Assembly: GCA_018900835.1 (NCBI GenBank)
Contig: JAHIFQ010000015.1
Span: 1 to 50,300, forward strand
Length of the DNA stretch: 50,300 nt
Source of the DNA: Patescibacteria group bacterium
GTDB lineage: Bacteria > Patescibacteriota > Minisyncoccia > Minisyncoccales > PEYH01
Direction of reading: 5' to 3'
The translations under genes and the position numbers were made by a program. Positions 1 to 9,800 of this stretch are shown here, piece after piece. The notes under the pieces are model-generated. The model made no database searches, was not told where the DNA came from, and saw only the letters and a list, made by a program, of their open reading frames with translations. Positions within the stretch are counted from its first letter, which is position 1. Every line of letters starts with the position of its first letter.

Positions 1-474
1 TGTACTATTTTATTCTTTTAGGAATTTGGTACGCATGAGCATATTCTCTTGCCCAAGGGTTAACCCTTAGGCTTTTTTTGTTAATTGGGGACGTGTACTA
101 TTTTATTCTTCTTGCCCAAGTAATTGTTAATTGGGGACGTGCACTATTTATCTATTTATTCACAATAAATTGGGGACGTGCACCATTTTATTCTTCTTGC
201 CCAAGGGTTACCCCTTACTTAATTGGTTAATTGCTAATTGGGGACGTGTACGATTTAATTCTATCCGAAAAATTAAATTGGGGACGTGTACCATTGGAAA
301 TTGGGGACGTGTACCATTTTATAATTAGCTCAAGTGTTAATTGGGTTAATTGGGTTAATTGGGGACGTGTACCATTTTATTCACTCGCATCTTCTTAGAT
401 GAGAGTTTTTTGTTTATAATAATATAATAATAAGAATGTGTTTATATTTAAATTAAATAAGAAAGAATAAACTT
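1..474 (+). repeat. Array of short REP-like repeats upstream of a Y1 transposase
   Basis: This gene-free stretch holds seven copies of a core reading TTGGGGACGTGYAC, usually followed by YATTTTATT, all in the plus orientation, starting near 85, 131, 170, 239, 279, 301 and 359. A truncated eighth copy (TGTACTATTTTATTC) opens the window. Spacers are AT-rich and include recurring CTTGCCCAAGGGTTA pieces. Copies in the opposite orientation lie on the far side of the transposase gene. This matches the arrangement of REP-type elements mobilised by REP-associated tyrosine transposases. Any ORF running through the array is an artefact of the repeat. Confidence 0.8.
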
Positions 475-1203
475 ATGCCTAGAGGACCACGCGTAATTTT
501 AGATAATTCCATTTTTCATATTATTAATCGAGGAAACGGCCGTCAGGAGGTTTTTCATAATAAAGAAGATTTTAAGACATTTCTTTCCATTGTTGCTTTT
601 TATAAAGACAAGTGGGGGTTCAAGCTTTATCATTTTTGTTTGATGCCTAATCATTTTCATCTTCTCGGAGAAGTGGGAGATGCCAAACTTATTTCCAAAG
701 CAATGCACGACATTACGGCAAGCTATACCCGAAGCCATCATTCAAAACACAGAACAGTTGGATATTTATGGCAGGGGCGTTTTAAAAATATGATTATTGA
801 GAAGGATAATTATTTGTTGGCTTGTGGAGCTTATATTGAGAGAAATCCTAAAAGAGCAGGATTAGTGGAGAATTCGGAAGACTGGCCCTGGTCAAGTTAT
901 CAAGTTTATGTTTCTGGGATACCAATTGTGATTCCAATTACTAATATAAAGGGAGAGAAAAAATTGATAAAACTTTTAGATGAAAATCCGTTTTATAAAG
1001 AATTTGGTGATACAGAAAAAGAACGTCAAGAAGTTTATAGGAATTTAAGCTTAGAGTTGGGGAAAAATGAAGCGGATAAAAAGTTCGGTTTTAGAGAAAA
1101 TAAAATCTTGGGAAGCCAAGAATTTAAAATAGGATTACAAAAGGAGGGTATTAGGATAGAACCAGCAAAGAGAGGCCGTCCGTTGGGGAATAATAAAGAA
1201 TAG
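475..1203 (+). CDS. REP-associated tyrosine transposase (IS200/Y1_Tnp-like, RAYT)
   Basis: A 242-residue HUH-type single-strand transposase of the RAYT group, which recognises and moves short REP repeats rather than a classical insertion sequence. The N-terminal Y1_Tnp fold is clear: HIINRGN near residues 15-21, MPNHFHLL at 58-65 carrying the HUH pair (H60, H62), and CGAYIERNPKRAGLV near 117-131, where Y120 is the likely catalytic tyrosine. The C-terminal 90 residues are Lys/Arg-rich and end with a basic motif typical of the family. The ATG at 475 starts the conserved MPRGPR opening. REP-like repeats flank the gene in opposite orientations, supporting the assignment. All key residues are present, so it is probably active. 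Confidence 0.92.
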   Translation: MPRGPRVILDNSIFHIINRGNGRQEVFHNKEDFKTFLSIVAFYKDKWGFKLYHFCLMPNHFHLLGEVGDAKLISKAMHDITASYTRSHHSKHRTVGYLWQGRFKNMIIEKDNYLLACGAYIERNPKRAGLVENSEDWPWSSYQVYVSGIPIVIPITNIKGEKKLIKLLDENPFYKEFGDTEKERQEVYRNLSLELGKNEADKKFGFRENKILGSQEFKIGLQKEGIRIEPAKRGRPLGNNKE

Positions 1204-1229
1204 TAAATAAAAAAATTAGAGAAAAAATA

Positions 1230-1291
1230 GTACACGTCCCCGATTTAAAGAATAGAAAATAAATAGAATAAATAGTACACGTCCCCGATTT
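1230..1291 (-). repeat. Two inverted REP-like copies downstream of the transposase
   Basis: Two copies of GTACACGTCCCCGATTT (1230-1246 and 1275-1291) are the reverse complement of the upstream array. They are separated by an AATAGAATAAATA-type spacer, so the transposase gene is bracketed by oppositely oriented repeats. Confidence 0.8.
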
Positions 1292-1307
1292 CGGCATCAA
1301 CAAACGA

Positions 1308-1329
1308 GAACTTCCTAAAGTTCTTTTTT
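1308..1329 (+). terminator. Short intrinsic terminator
   Basis: GAACTT and AAGTTC form a 6-bp stem with a CCTA loop, followed directly by six T. It separates the transposase region from the next gene. Confidence 0.55.
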
Positions 1330-1332
1330 GTT

Positions 1333-1340
1333 GCTATAAT
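1333..1340 (+). promoter_or_regulatory. Extended -10 promoter for the lectin-like gene
   Basis: TGCTATAAT is a consensus extended -10 element ending 10 bases before the ATG at 1350. The -35 region is weak (TTCCTA, 17 bp upstream). A start this close to the ATG suggests a very short leader. Confidence 0.5.
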
Positions 1341-1349
1341 ATATTCATA

Positions 1350-1892
1350 ATGAAAGCAAAATCTTCAAAAAAGAATCATAGTTTGAAAAACCAAATTATA
1401 AGCATCATTATTGGTTTTTGTTTAGGAATAACAATTACTTTGCTGTTCATCTTTTTATTTACTGATAGTTTTTCTTATTTAAAAGTAGATATAGTGGATG
1501 TTATAGATGATGAGGCCACATATGATGTTAATGATGCGGAACCAGATGTTCCAGATTCTTCTGTAGATGATATGTCTTGTGAAACAGGATTTGCTGACAT
1601 TGGAACATATTGTATTCAGATAGATGAAGCAAACTCTGGCGACATTTTAGATTGGTATGCAGCCTGGGATTATTGTGTTGATAATTACGATGGAGCGAGA
1701 TTATGTGAATTTAACGAGTGGTATCAGTCCTGTCTTGATGGTGTTTTAACAAATGGTATTGATGATTATGAGTGGGTGGATAATTGGTGTGAACACGGAG
1801 ATGTCAATGTGGTAGGGAGTGGCTCGTGTCAAAATGTTGAAAACTTTGAAAGCGCAACATCTAATTCTCGCGCGTTCCGCTGTTGTAAATAA
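1350..1892 (+). CDS. Membrane-anchored C-type-lectin-like (FGE-sulfatase-fold-like) protein
   Basis: A 180-residue protein exported with an uncleaved anchor: a basic N-terminus (KAKSSKKNHSLK), a hydrophobic span at about 15-37, and an acidic linker at 46-76 rich in Asp, Glu and Val. Residues 77-180 form a small Cys- and Trp-rich domain with ARLCEFNEWYQSC, EWVDNWC and a terminal AFRCCK. These are hallmarks of the C-type-lectin/formylglycine-generating-enzyme-like fold found in phage tail and surface proteins. Eight or more cysteines suggest disulfides outside the cell. Function is unknown; ligand binding or adhesion is an inference. This fold is also the usual variable protein of diversity-generating retroelements, but no reverse transcriptase is visible here. 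Confidence 0.65.
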   Translation: MKAKSSKKNHSLKNQIISIIIGFCLGITITLLFIFLFTDSFSYLKVDIVDVIDDEATYDVNDAEPDVPDSSVDDMSCETGFADIGTYCIQIDEANSGDILDWYAAWDYCVDNYDGARLCEFNEWYQSCLDGVLTNGIDDYEWVDNWCEHGDVNVVGSGSCQNVENFESATSNSRAFRCCK

Positions 1893-2002
1893 TCCACATT
1901 GATTTTTGTTTTTCGTTGTGTTTTATTTATGCTTCATGCTTTGAATAAAAAGCAGGCAGAAAGGAATATCAAAAAATAAAAGGTAGAATAATTAAAATCT
2001 TG

Positions 2003-2117
2003 AAGAAGGGGTTTTTTGTTTTCCACTATTTCTCCACTACTTTTGCTTTGAATTTTTTGAGAATTAGTTTAAAATAGATTTAATAGAATAAAGAACAATT
2101 AAAGGCCTGCTTAGGAG
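2003..2117 (+). repeat. 115-bp perfect direct repeat, copy 1
   Basis: It is identical base for base to 3707-3821 (offset 1704). Copy 2 supplies the natural promoter region of the giant gene, so copy 1 is probably the duplicated flank. Both copies contain the same TTGAAT-16-TAAAAT promoter-like element. Confidence 0.92.
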
Positions 2118-2231
2118 TACAGAAAAAATAGTACACGTCCCCGATTTAAGAAAATAAATAGAATAAATAGTACACGTCCCCGATTTGTGCCGATTTGTGC
2201 GATTTCCCTGTTGCTTGTGAATATCTTATGG

Positions 2232-2260
2232 TTGACAGGCGATTTTGCAAGAGATATTAT
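2232..2260 (+). promoter_or_regulatory. Sigma70-type promoter for the AAA/DUF4143 gene
   Basis: TTGACA (2232-2237), a 17-bp spacer and TATTAT (2255-2260), about 58 bp before the ATG at 2318. It lies inside the repeat-bounded segment, so the ATPase gene carries its own promoter. Confidence 0.7.
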
Positions 2261-2317
2261 GTAAATATGTGGAGTGTCATTCCATAAATTCTTATAAATT
2301 TAAGGATAAGCAAAACT

Positions 2318-3451
2318 ATGATTAAACGTTATTATAATTTAGAAAAGTTAATAAAACCAAACAAAGCTCTGATTATTTATGGTCCTCGTAGAGTGGGTAA
2401 AACGACCTTACTTAATGATTTTTTATCATTTACTAAATTGAAATATAAATTGGACTCTGGAGACAATATCCGGATTCAAGAAATTTTCAGCTCTCAAAAT
2501 TTCTCGCAAATTAAGGAGTATGCTGCTGGTTATCAACTTATCGCAATAGATGAGGCGCAGCAAATTCCCAACATCGGCATAGGATTAAAAATTCTCATTG
2601 ACCAAGTGCCTGGTTTAAGCATAATCGCTACAGGTTCTTCTTCTTTTGATTTGGCGCAAAAAGTAGGCGAACCACTTACTGGTAGGAAGAAAACACTAAT
2701 TCTGTATCCTTTTTCTCAAGTGGAGCTTTTGGAAGAATATAATAAATATGAATTAAAAGAGAAACTTGAAGAATTTTTGATTTTTGGTTCTTATCCTGAA
2801 ATCATTACTGCCAAAAGTAACAAAGAAAAGATATCTTTATTAAACGAATTAGTTAATTCGTATTTATTGAAAGATGTTTTTAGTTTGGATAAAATAAAGG
2901 CATCAAAACAATTACTTGATTTATTAAAATTAATTGCTTTCCAAGTGGGCAGCGAGGTTTCTTTAAGCGAGCTGGCTACTCAAGTGAGGTTGGATGTTAA
3001 GACAGTGGGCAGATATTTGGATATTTTAGAAAAGGCCTTTGTTTTAAAACGAATCGGGGGATTTAATAGAAATTTACGGAAGGAAGTTTCTGGAAAAGCA
3101 AAATATTATTTTTATGATAATGGAGTCCGTAATGCAGTTATTTCTCAGTTTAATAATTTGAGCGATAGAGATGATGTCGGCGCTTTATTTGAGAATTTTG
3201 TTGTTATGGAAAGATTGAAAGACAATAGTTATAAAGCGAGGTCGGGAGATAGTTATTTCTGGCGGACTTACGATGGGCAGGAAGTCGATTTAGTAGAAGA
3301 AAGAAACGGCAAACTTTATGGATTTGAAATCAAATGGTCGCCTAAAGCAAAAATAAAAGAGCCAAAGGACTGGCTTGGAAGTTATAAGAATGCCCAATAT
3401 AAAGTAATCAATAAAGAGAATTATTTAGATTTCATTGGTTTAAGAGGTTAA
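2318..3451 (+). CDS. AAA_14/DUF4143 family ATPase with nuclease-like C-terminus
   Basis: A 377-residue ATPase of the family pairing an AAA_14 domain with DUF4143. Walker A is GPRRVGKTT (residues 22-30) and Walker B is LIAIDEA (74-80). A winged-helix-like stretch lies around 210-250 (SLSELATQVRLDVKTVGRYLDIL). The C-terminus has D324, E337 and K339 in the pattern of a degraded or active PD-(D/E)XK fold (EVDLVEE...FEIKWS). Such proteins are abundant in CPR, archaea and Bacteroidetes; their role is poorly known, with mobile-element or toxin-like behaviour often suggested. An AAGGAT Shine-Dalgarno-like site precedes the ATG. The whole gene lies between two identical 115-bp repeats, as expected for an inserted unit. 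Confidence 0.85.
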   Translation: MIKRYYNLEKLIKPNKALIIYGPRRVGKTTLLNDFLSFTKLKYKLDSGDNIRIQEIFSSQNFSQIKEYAAGYQLIAIDEAQQIPNIGIGLKILIDQVPGLSIIATGSSSFDLAQKVGEPLTGRKKTLILYPFSQVELLEEYNKYELKEKLEEFLIFGSYPEIITAKSNKEKISLLNELVNSYLLKDVFSLDKIKASKQLLDLLKLIAFQVGSEVSLSELATQVRLDVKTVGRYLDILEKAFVLKRIGGFNRNLRKEVSGKAKYYFYDNGVRNAVISQFNNLSDRDDVGALFENFVVMERLKDNSYKARSGDSYFWRTYDGQEVDLVEERNGKLYGFEIKWSPKAKIKEPKDWLGSYKNAQYKVINKENYLDFIGLRG

Positions 3452-3706
3452 GGCGCTAAAATGGTAAAATAGTGTCAATTCTATTTTATTGAAAGAGGAA
3501 TTATGATAAGATGAATGAGTATGGGAAGACCTCTAAGAATCGTTGTTCCGAATTTATTATCATTTTATTAGCCATTTTATTAGAAGAGCGAGGGAAAAAA
3601 GATTTATTGGGTTGACGGATTAAGGGGCCTCTGGGCGATTGTGAAGTACAGGATTGTAAAATAATCAATAATCAATAATCAATAATTAGTGATTAGTTAG
3701 GGCCCC

Positions 3707-3821
3707 AAGAAGGGGTTTTTTGTTTTCCACTATTTCTCCACTACTTTTGCTTTGAATTTTTTGAGAATTAGTTTAAAATAGATTTAATAGAATAAAGAAC
3801 AATTAAAGGCCTGCTTAGGAG
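3707..3821 (+). repeat. 115-bp perfect direct repeat, copy 2
   Basis: Second copy of the repeat at 2003-2117. It runs to within 20 bases of the GTG start of the giant gene and contains its likely promoter. Confidence 0.92.
3752..3779 (+). promoter_or_regulatory. Probable promoter of the giant surface-protein gene
   Basis: TTGAAT (3752-3757), a 16-bp spacer and TAAAAT (3774-3779), about 62 bp before the GTG at 3842. The same element exists in repeat copy 1 at 2048-2075, where it could read into the ATPase region. Confidence 0.55.
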
Positions 3822-3841
3822 CAGGGGAGTTATTTGGTATT

Positions 3842-6800
3842 GTGGTAATATTTAGAAAAAAATATTTATCGCTCGAAGAGGCAAGAAGATATTTGCGAAG
3901 AAGGGGCAAGACATATTCCTCTGCTTATTTGAGTTTGTTGGCGAAAAAGGAAAAATTACAAGCGATAAAAATTAATAAGAAATGGATTACTACAAGGGTG
4001 TGGTTGAAAGAATTTTTGAGTCAATCAAAGCTTGACCCCCAAAAACTCCAAAAGAATAAGAAAGCCAAAAAACTTGAGGTTCAAAAAGAAGGATTAGTTT
4101 TGCCATTATACTTTGGTTGGGCGATTAAACTTGATTTTGTAAAGTTTTATCGCGAAAATCTTGATTGGCATTTAGAGTGGCATCTAAAATTACCGAAATT
4201 GCCGATTAAGTTGAATATTAAATTTTTTCACAAAAAATGGCAGAGGATTATGAGCGCATTTTTTGCTGTTTGTATAATCGGGCTTGGAGGATTCCTGTTT
4301 TATCACATATATTTTACCTCCAGCGTAACTTATCAATGGGTTCAGACAGATTGGTCAGGAGGAGAGGACCAAGTCAATTATCCTTTACATCCGACAAATC
4401 AAACTAATTGGACAAAATACTGGTCTAAGGCGAGTGATATTAAAATATCTGTTGCAGGCGAAGTTAGTTATGAAACAAGCGCAACCCTACCTCCTAAAAC
4501 CGCCATTTTGCCAACTGCCAGATACGATGCTCCGGCTGTTTACGACACTACTTCTAATAAGTTTTACATTATCGGCGGGTATGATTTAGATGGCTCGGAT
4601 GACCCGAGATTTTTAACAGAGATAGTGCAATATAATTCATCTACTGATGTTGCTACAACAACAGGCATGGGCTCTCTGCCTGTTCAATTAAGAGGACATT
4701 CAGCAGACCTGAATCCTGATAATGGAAAAATATATATCTTTGGCGGATACGACAATACTAATTCTCAATTCAACAGCACTATTTATACTTTTAATCCTGC
4801 CAGTCCTTCAGGCGATGCCACGAGCACTGCTTATTCTTTGCCTTCTGGCAGGGAATATGCGCCAGCTGTTTATGCGCCTAATGTTGATAAATTCTACATC
4901 TTTGGCGGATTCTATTTAGACGGCTCACTAAACCAGACATATTTAGATGAGATTATTGAATTTAATCCATCCACAGGAGCAACTTCTACAATTACCGCAG
5001 GGTCTTTGCCAGCGCTTAAAGGCAGTTCAGCAGTATATTACCCAGTTAACGGGTTGATTTATATCTTCGGCGGTTATGACAATACCGCAGGAGATTATTC
5101 GGATAAAATATATTCTTTTAATCCTCTAAATCCAACTGCTGGCGCTTCTGATACAGGGTATATGATGCCGAGTAAAAGAGCTTACACCACAGCAGCTTAT
5201 TATTATAGTTTCGGCGATGCGAGTATTAAAAAAATGTATATTTTTGGCGGTTATCGTTTAACCGGAGACACTTCGTTTTATCTTAACGAAGTTTTAAAAT
5301 TTGATGGCACTGCCAGCCCTGCTGCGCAAGCAAATCCTTTGGCAAAAAATTTAAAAAGCGCATCAGCTGTTTTTAATTCTTCGGAAAATAAGATATATGT
5401 TTTTGCTGGCTTTGACGGAGACGGGGAGGCATTTTCAGACACAATTTACCATTATCCTCTTACTCCTATGGCCCCATTGGTATCTTCTCCATACAACACT
5501 ACTGACCCAGCAGTCACCTTGGCCCAGCTTTCTTGGAGCGAGACATTGGCTGGTGGCACAACGATTCTTTTCCAGATAAGAACAGCGAGTAATGATGATA
5601 ATAGCACGCCAGCTGACCCAAGCGATGATACCCCAAATATTTGGACTGATTGGTGCGGACCTGATAATGGAGCAGCAGGATGCGACACTAACACCTATTT
5701 CACTGATAATGCCGGCGGAGAGGCGATTGATGCGATATTTAAAGATGCTGCTGATGACCAATGGATTCAGTACAAAGTTTTCTTAATCACTGACTCTTTG
5801 GATCAAACTCCGGTTTTGAGCGATGTAACAATGACTTATGTTGTTAATACTGCGCCCACTGTTTCCGATGTAACAGGTTCACAGGATTCTGTTGGGGCAG
5901 TGAATATTAGTTATGGTTGGACAGACGCAGAAGAGGCGACAAGCACGATTTATCTTTTTTACGATTTAGGAATTACTTTGGATGGAGATATTGACGCGGA
6001 TGTTACTACGATTTCTGTTTCTGACGCCACTTACTTGGCTAATTCAGGGACCATTCAACTTGATTCTGAACAGATTACTTATATTGGGAAAAGCGGAAAT
6101 GATTTAACAGGGTGCACAAGAGGAGCTAACAATACTGTTTATTATAAGGCGACACATTCGTCAGGCGGAACGGTTTGGATTAAAGCGAATACCGCAACAG
6201 GAGATATTGGGTCTGGTATATCAGCTGGCAGCGGAAAGGCGATTGTTTGGACTCCAAAAACAGACATTGACGGTTATTACGCAGCCAGTACAGTCAAAGT
6301 TAGGGTGGTGGCAAATGACGGCAATGCTGCCAGACAAGCGGGTTCAGCGGATTCGTCTGTTTTTGAATTTGATACCAAAGACCCAGTAATTGGCTTAACA
6401 GCAGTGGGCAGTACAGGCATAGATATAAACGGAAATGCCACTACCAGCAAAGGGATAGAGAAAACTAATGTTTTGAGCAATATTGTTCATCTTGCAAGCA
6501 CTGATGATACTGCTTTAGAATTTATCTTATCTAATGACGGAACATTTGACACTGAAGTTTATGAGTCATACGCATCTTCAACCAACTGGTCGTTAGATGA
6601 GTTTTGCGCAGACCAGGAGTATGGCTGCGTGAAAACAGTTTATGTAAAATTCAAAGATACAAAGGGCAATGAAATCGGACCTTACACTGATACCATTACT
6701 TTGGATAATAATCCGCCAGCCATACCATCCAACTCCTTTATTCAGGATGTGTCTAATGCCAGCACAAGCCAGTTCCGGCTGTTTGTTACATGGGACAAGG

Positions 6801-9800
6801 CCACAGTTTCTGACTGGATAAGGTACGAGATTTATCGCTCAACAAACGGAATCGATTTCGCCTTGTATGACACTATTACTGATATTAATCTTAATTACAA
6901 GTTGGAAATTGACCTTGTCCAGGGCAATACATATTATTATAAAATACGGTCTGTTGACGACATTATTAATAATTCCGACTACTCCACAACCGTGTCAATG
7001 GAGGCAGGTGGGAATCCTGCTGATAATGTTCCGCCTGCAATATCAGGAGTCGCCACTTCCACACCGACAATCAATTCAGTCATTGTCACCTGGTCAACAG
7101 ATGAAATATCAACTTCGCAGGTTATTTATTCCACTAATGCCTCGGTTCCCGAGGGCTCTCCAACCCAAGGGGTGAGCGGATATGGTACTGCTCATTCTGT
7201 TACGCTTACAGGTTTAGTCCACACAACCACGTATTATTTTAAGGCCCATTCATGCGATGCTTCCAGCAACTGCTCTGATTCAACCATTGGTCAATTTACC
7301 ACTGCGACCCCTGACCAGACAGGTCCGTTTATTTTCACACCGATTATTGTATCTGATATTAGCGAAAACTCTGCCACAATATCATGGGACACTGATGAAT
7401 CATCCACTTCCTTTGTGGAATACTCTATTAGTTCGGGATTCAGTTCTGGCACAATACAGGGTGATTTTGCTTATGTGACTTCGCACGAGGTTACTATACA
7501 TGGATTAAGTCCCTCAACTAATTATTATTTCAAAGTGCGTTCAACTGATTCTTCGGGCAATGAATCAATATCTGCGGAAAATAGTTTTAGCACCAGCGCT
7601 TCAAGTGAAGATGTTACTCCGCCGAGCATTTCTGATGTTTCGACTTCCGGCATTGCATATAACACTGCCACAGCAACTTGGACAACTAATGAAAACTCAT
7701 CTTCTTTTGTTGAATTTGGTTTATCCACTTCTTATGGAAGAATTTACGGACAAGACGATTCAGTGACTTCGCATTCAGTTAATTTGCCCCAAGACCTTTT
7801 GCCTGCCACGCTTTACCATTTTAGAGTAAGGTCGGTTGATGGAGCTGGGAATGAAGGCATATCTGGCGACTACACATTTACCACCAGCGGAGACCCGAGT
7901 GACAGCACTGCTCCAACTATTTCCAATGTCCAAATAGGCGAGCCAGCCAAAACATCAATTACAATTACCTGGGACACAGACGAAGTAGCTGATTCATATA
8001 TTGGTTTTTCCGCTGCTACAACCACTTATTCACATGAACAAGGATTGCCGACAATGGCAACAAGCCATTCAGTGACCTTGGTTGGCTTATGGCCTGATAC
8101 TACTTATTATTTCCAAGTAAAATCAAAAGACCCTTCTGGCAATCAACAAATTGATAGTAATAGTGGACAGGGATACTCTTTTACCACCCTCACTTCTGTA
8201 TCAGACCCGCCAGTAATTTCCAATGTCCAAATTATTGATACTGGTTCAAACACTGCAACCATTACTTGGAGTACTAATAAAAGCGCTAATTCTTTTGTTG
8301 AGTATGGGCTAGATACTGCCTATGGTTATTCGCAAGGGCTATATAATTCTGCGACTTCCCACTCTGTGACTTTAGTAGGGCTTTTGTCTCAAGCCACTTA
8401 TCATTTCAGAGTAAGGTCCACTGATTCTGACAGCAACGAAGGCGTATCACAGGATTACACTCTTACCACAGAATCAGCAGCGGATATTACTCCACCAGTC
8501 ATTTCTAGTGTTCAGGCAACCAATATCACCCTAATAACAGCTGATATAACCTGGACTACAAATGAAAATACTGACAATATAGTTACTTACGGTTCTGCTA
8601 CTTCAAGCTTGGATAGGGTTGCTGGTAGCAATGCCAGTTCAACAACTTCGCATACTGTTTCCTTAACAAATTTAACCCCAGGCACAACTTATTATTATCA
8701 GGTTCAATCAAGAGACGCTGCTGGTAATATCACAATAGACAACAATAGCGGAAGTTATTATAGTTTTACTGCCACATCAGACACCACAGCGCCGGTTATC
8801 AGCAATGTTGCGGTTCCGGTAAAAGATAGAAATTCTGCCACCATCACTTGGGATACAGATGAAGATGCTACATCGCAGGCAGAATATTCTTTGAACAGCG
8901 ATTTATCAAGTTCAACTGCTACTACAGAAATTACTAATCTTCGGCAACAACACAGCGTTATCGTATCAGGCCTGACATCTGACACCACTTATTATTACCG
9001 GGTAATTTCCAAAGATGCCTACAATAATTCTGCTACTTCAAGTATTTCTTCTTTTGACACCACTGGAGCTAAAGAGGACAGCACTGCGCCAGTCATTTCC
9101 AGCGTTTCTTCTGGGTCTATTACTCTTATATCCGCAGTAATTATTTGGACCACTAATGAGAATTCAAATTCAATAGTTGACTATGGCACAACAGTATCGC
9201 TTGGCTCTATGGCAGGCCAGATTACTGACTCCGCAACCAGTCACTCGGTAAGTTTGGTTGGATTAGATTCAGGAACCCTTTATTATTATCAGGTGCGGTC
9301 CCAGGATTCTTCAGGCAATATTGGCACAGATAATAATTCAGGGAGTTATTATACTTTTACAACAACAGCAGATACTACTGGCCCTGTTATTTCAAGCGTT
9401 ACTGCTTCCACTATTTCAGACACATCAGCAACCATCACTTGGAATACGGATGAATTATCAACTTCACAGGTTGTTTATGGGGTCTCTACAACATACGGTT
9501 CCCAAACAACAGAGGATTCTACTTTGACTTATCAGCATTCAGTAACAGTTACGGGATTAGAGAGGGAGACCACTTATTATTATAAAGTTATTTCAAAAGA
9601 TTCTGCTGATAATTCCACAACAGATGATAATTCAGGCAGTGGTTACACTTTCACTACCACGAGAGAGCCGGGCCAGACCGTGTATGTCGGCGGAGGCGGA
9701 GGCGGAGGAATCAGTTATGAAAGAGCAGACCAAAAACCGCCTACAATCAACGATTTAAAGATAGACGAAATAACTGCCATTTCTGCCAAGGTTTACTGGA

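Larger units (their letters stand above)
1893..2317. other. Intergenic stretch with the first 115-bp repeat copy and two REP-like copies
   Basis: No gene is visible. The stretch holds the first copy of the 115-bp direct repeat (2003-2117), two inverted REP-like cores (2131-2147 and 2170-2186), a small GTGCCGATTT-type duplication at about 2187-2203, and the promoter of the ATPase gene. Confidence 0.75.
3452..3841. other. Intergenic stretch before the giant surface gene
   Basis: No convincing gene. It contains low-complexity AATAATCAATAATCAAT repeats (about 3658-3690), the second 115-bp repeat copy (3707-3821), and the promoter of the downstream gene. Fragments around 3535-3660 may be decayed coding sequence, but I recognise nothing. 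Confidence 0.6.

Noticed and set aside
131-328. 65-codon frame in the upstream repeat array
   Set aside because: Its repetitive LGTC/WGRV peptide is simply the REP repeat translated.
1-400. Possible CRISPR array at the start of the window
   Set aside because: Repeat units are short, spacing is irregular, spacers are low-complexity AT sequence, and the neighbour is a RAYT transposase rather than cas genes.
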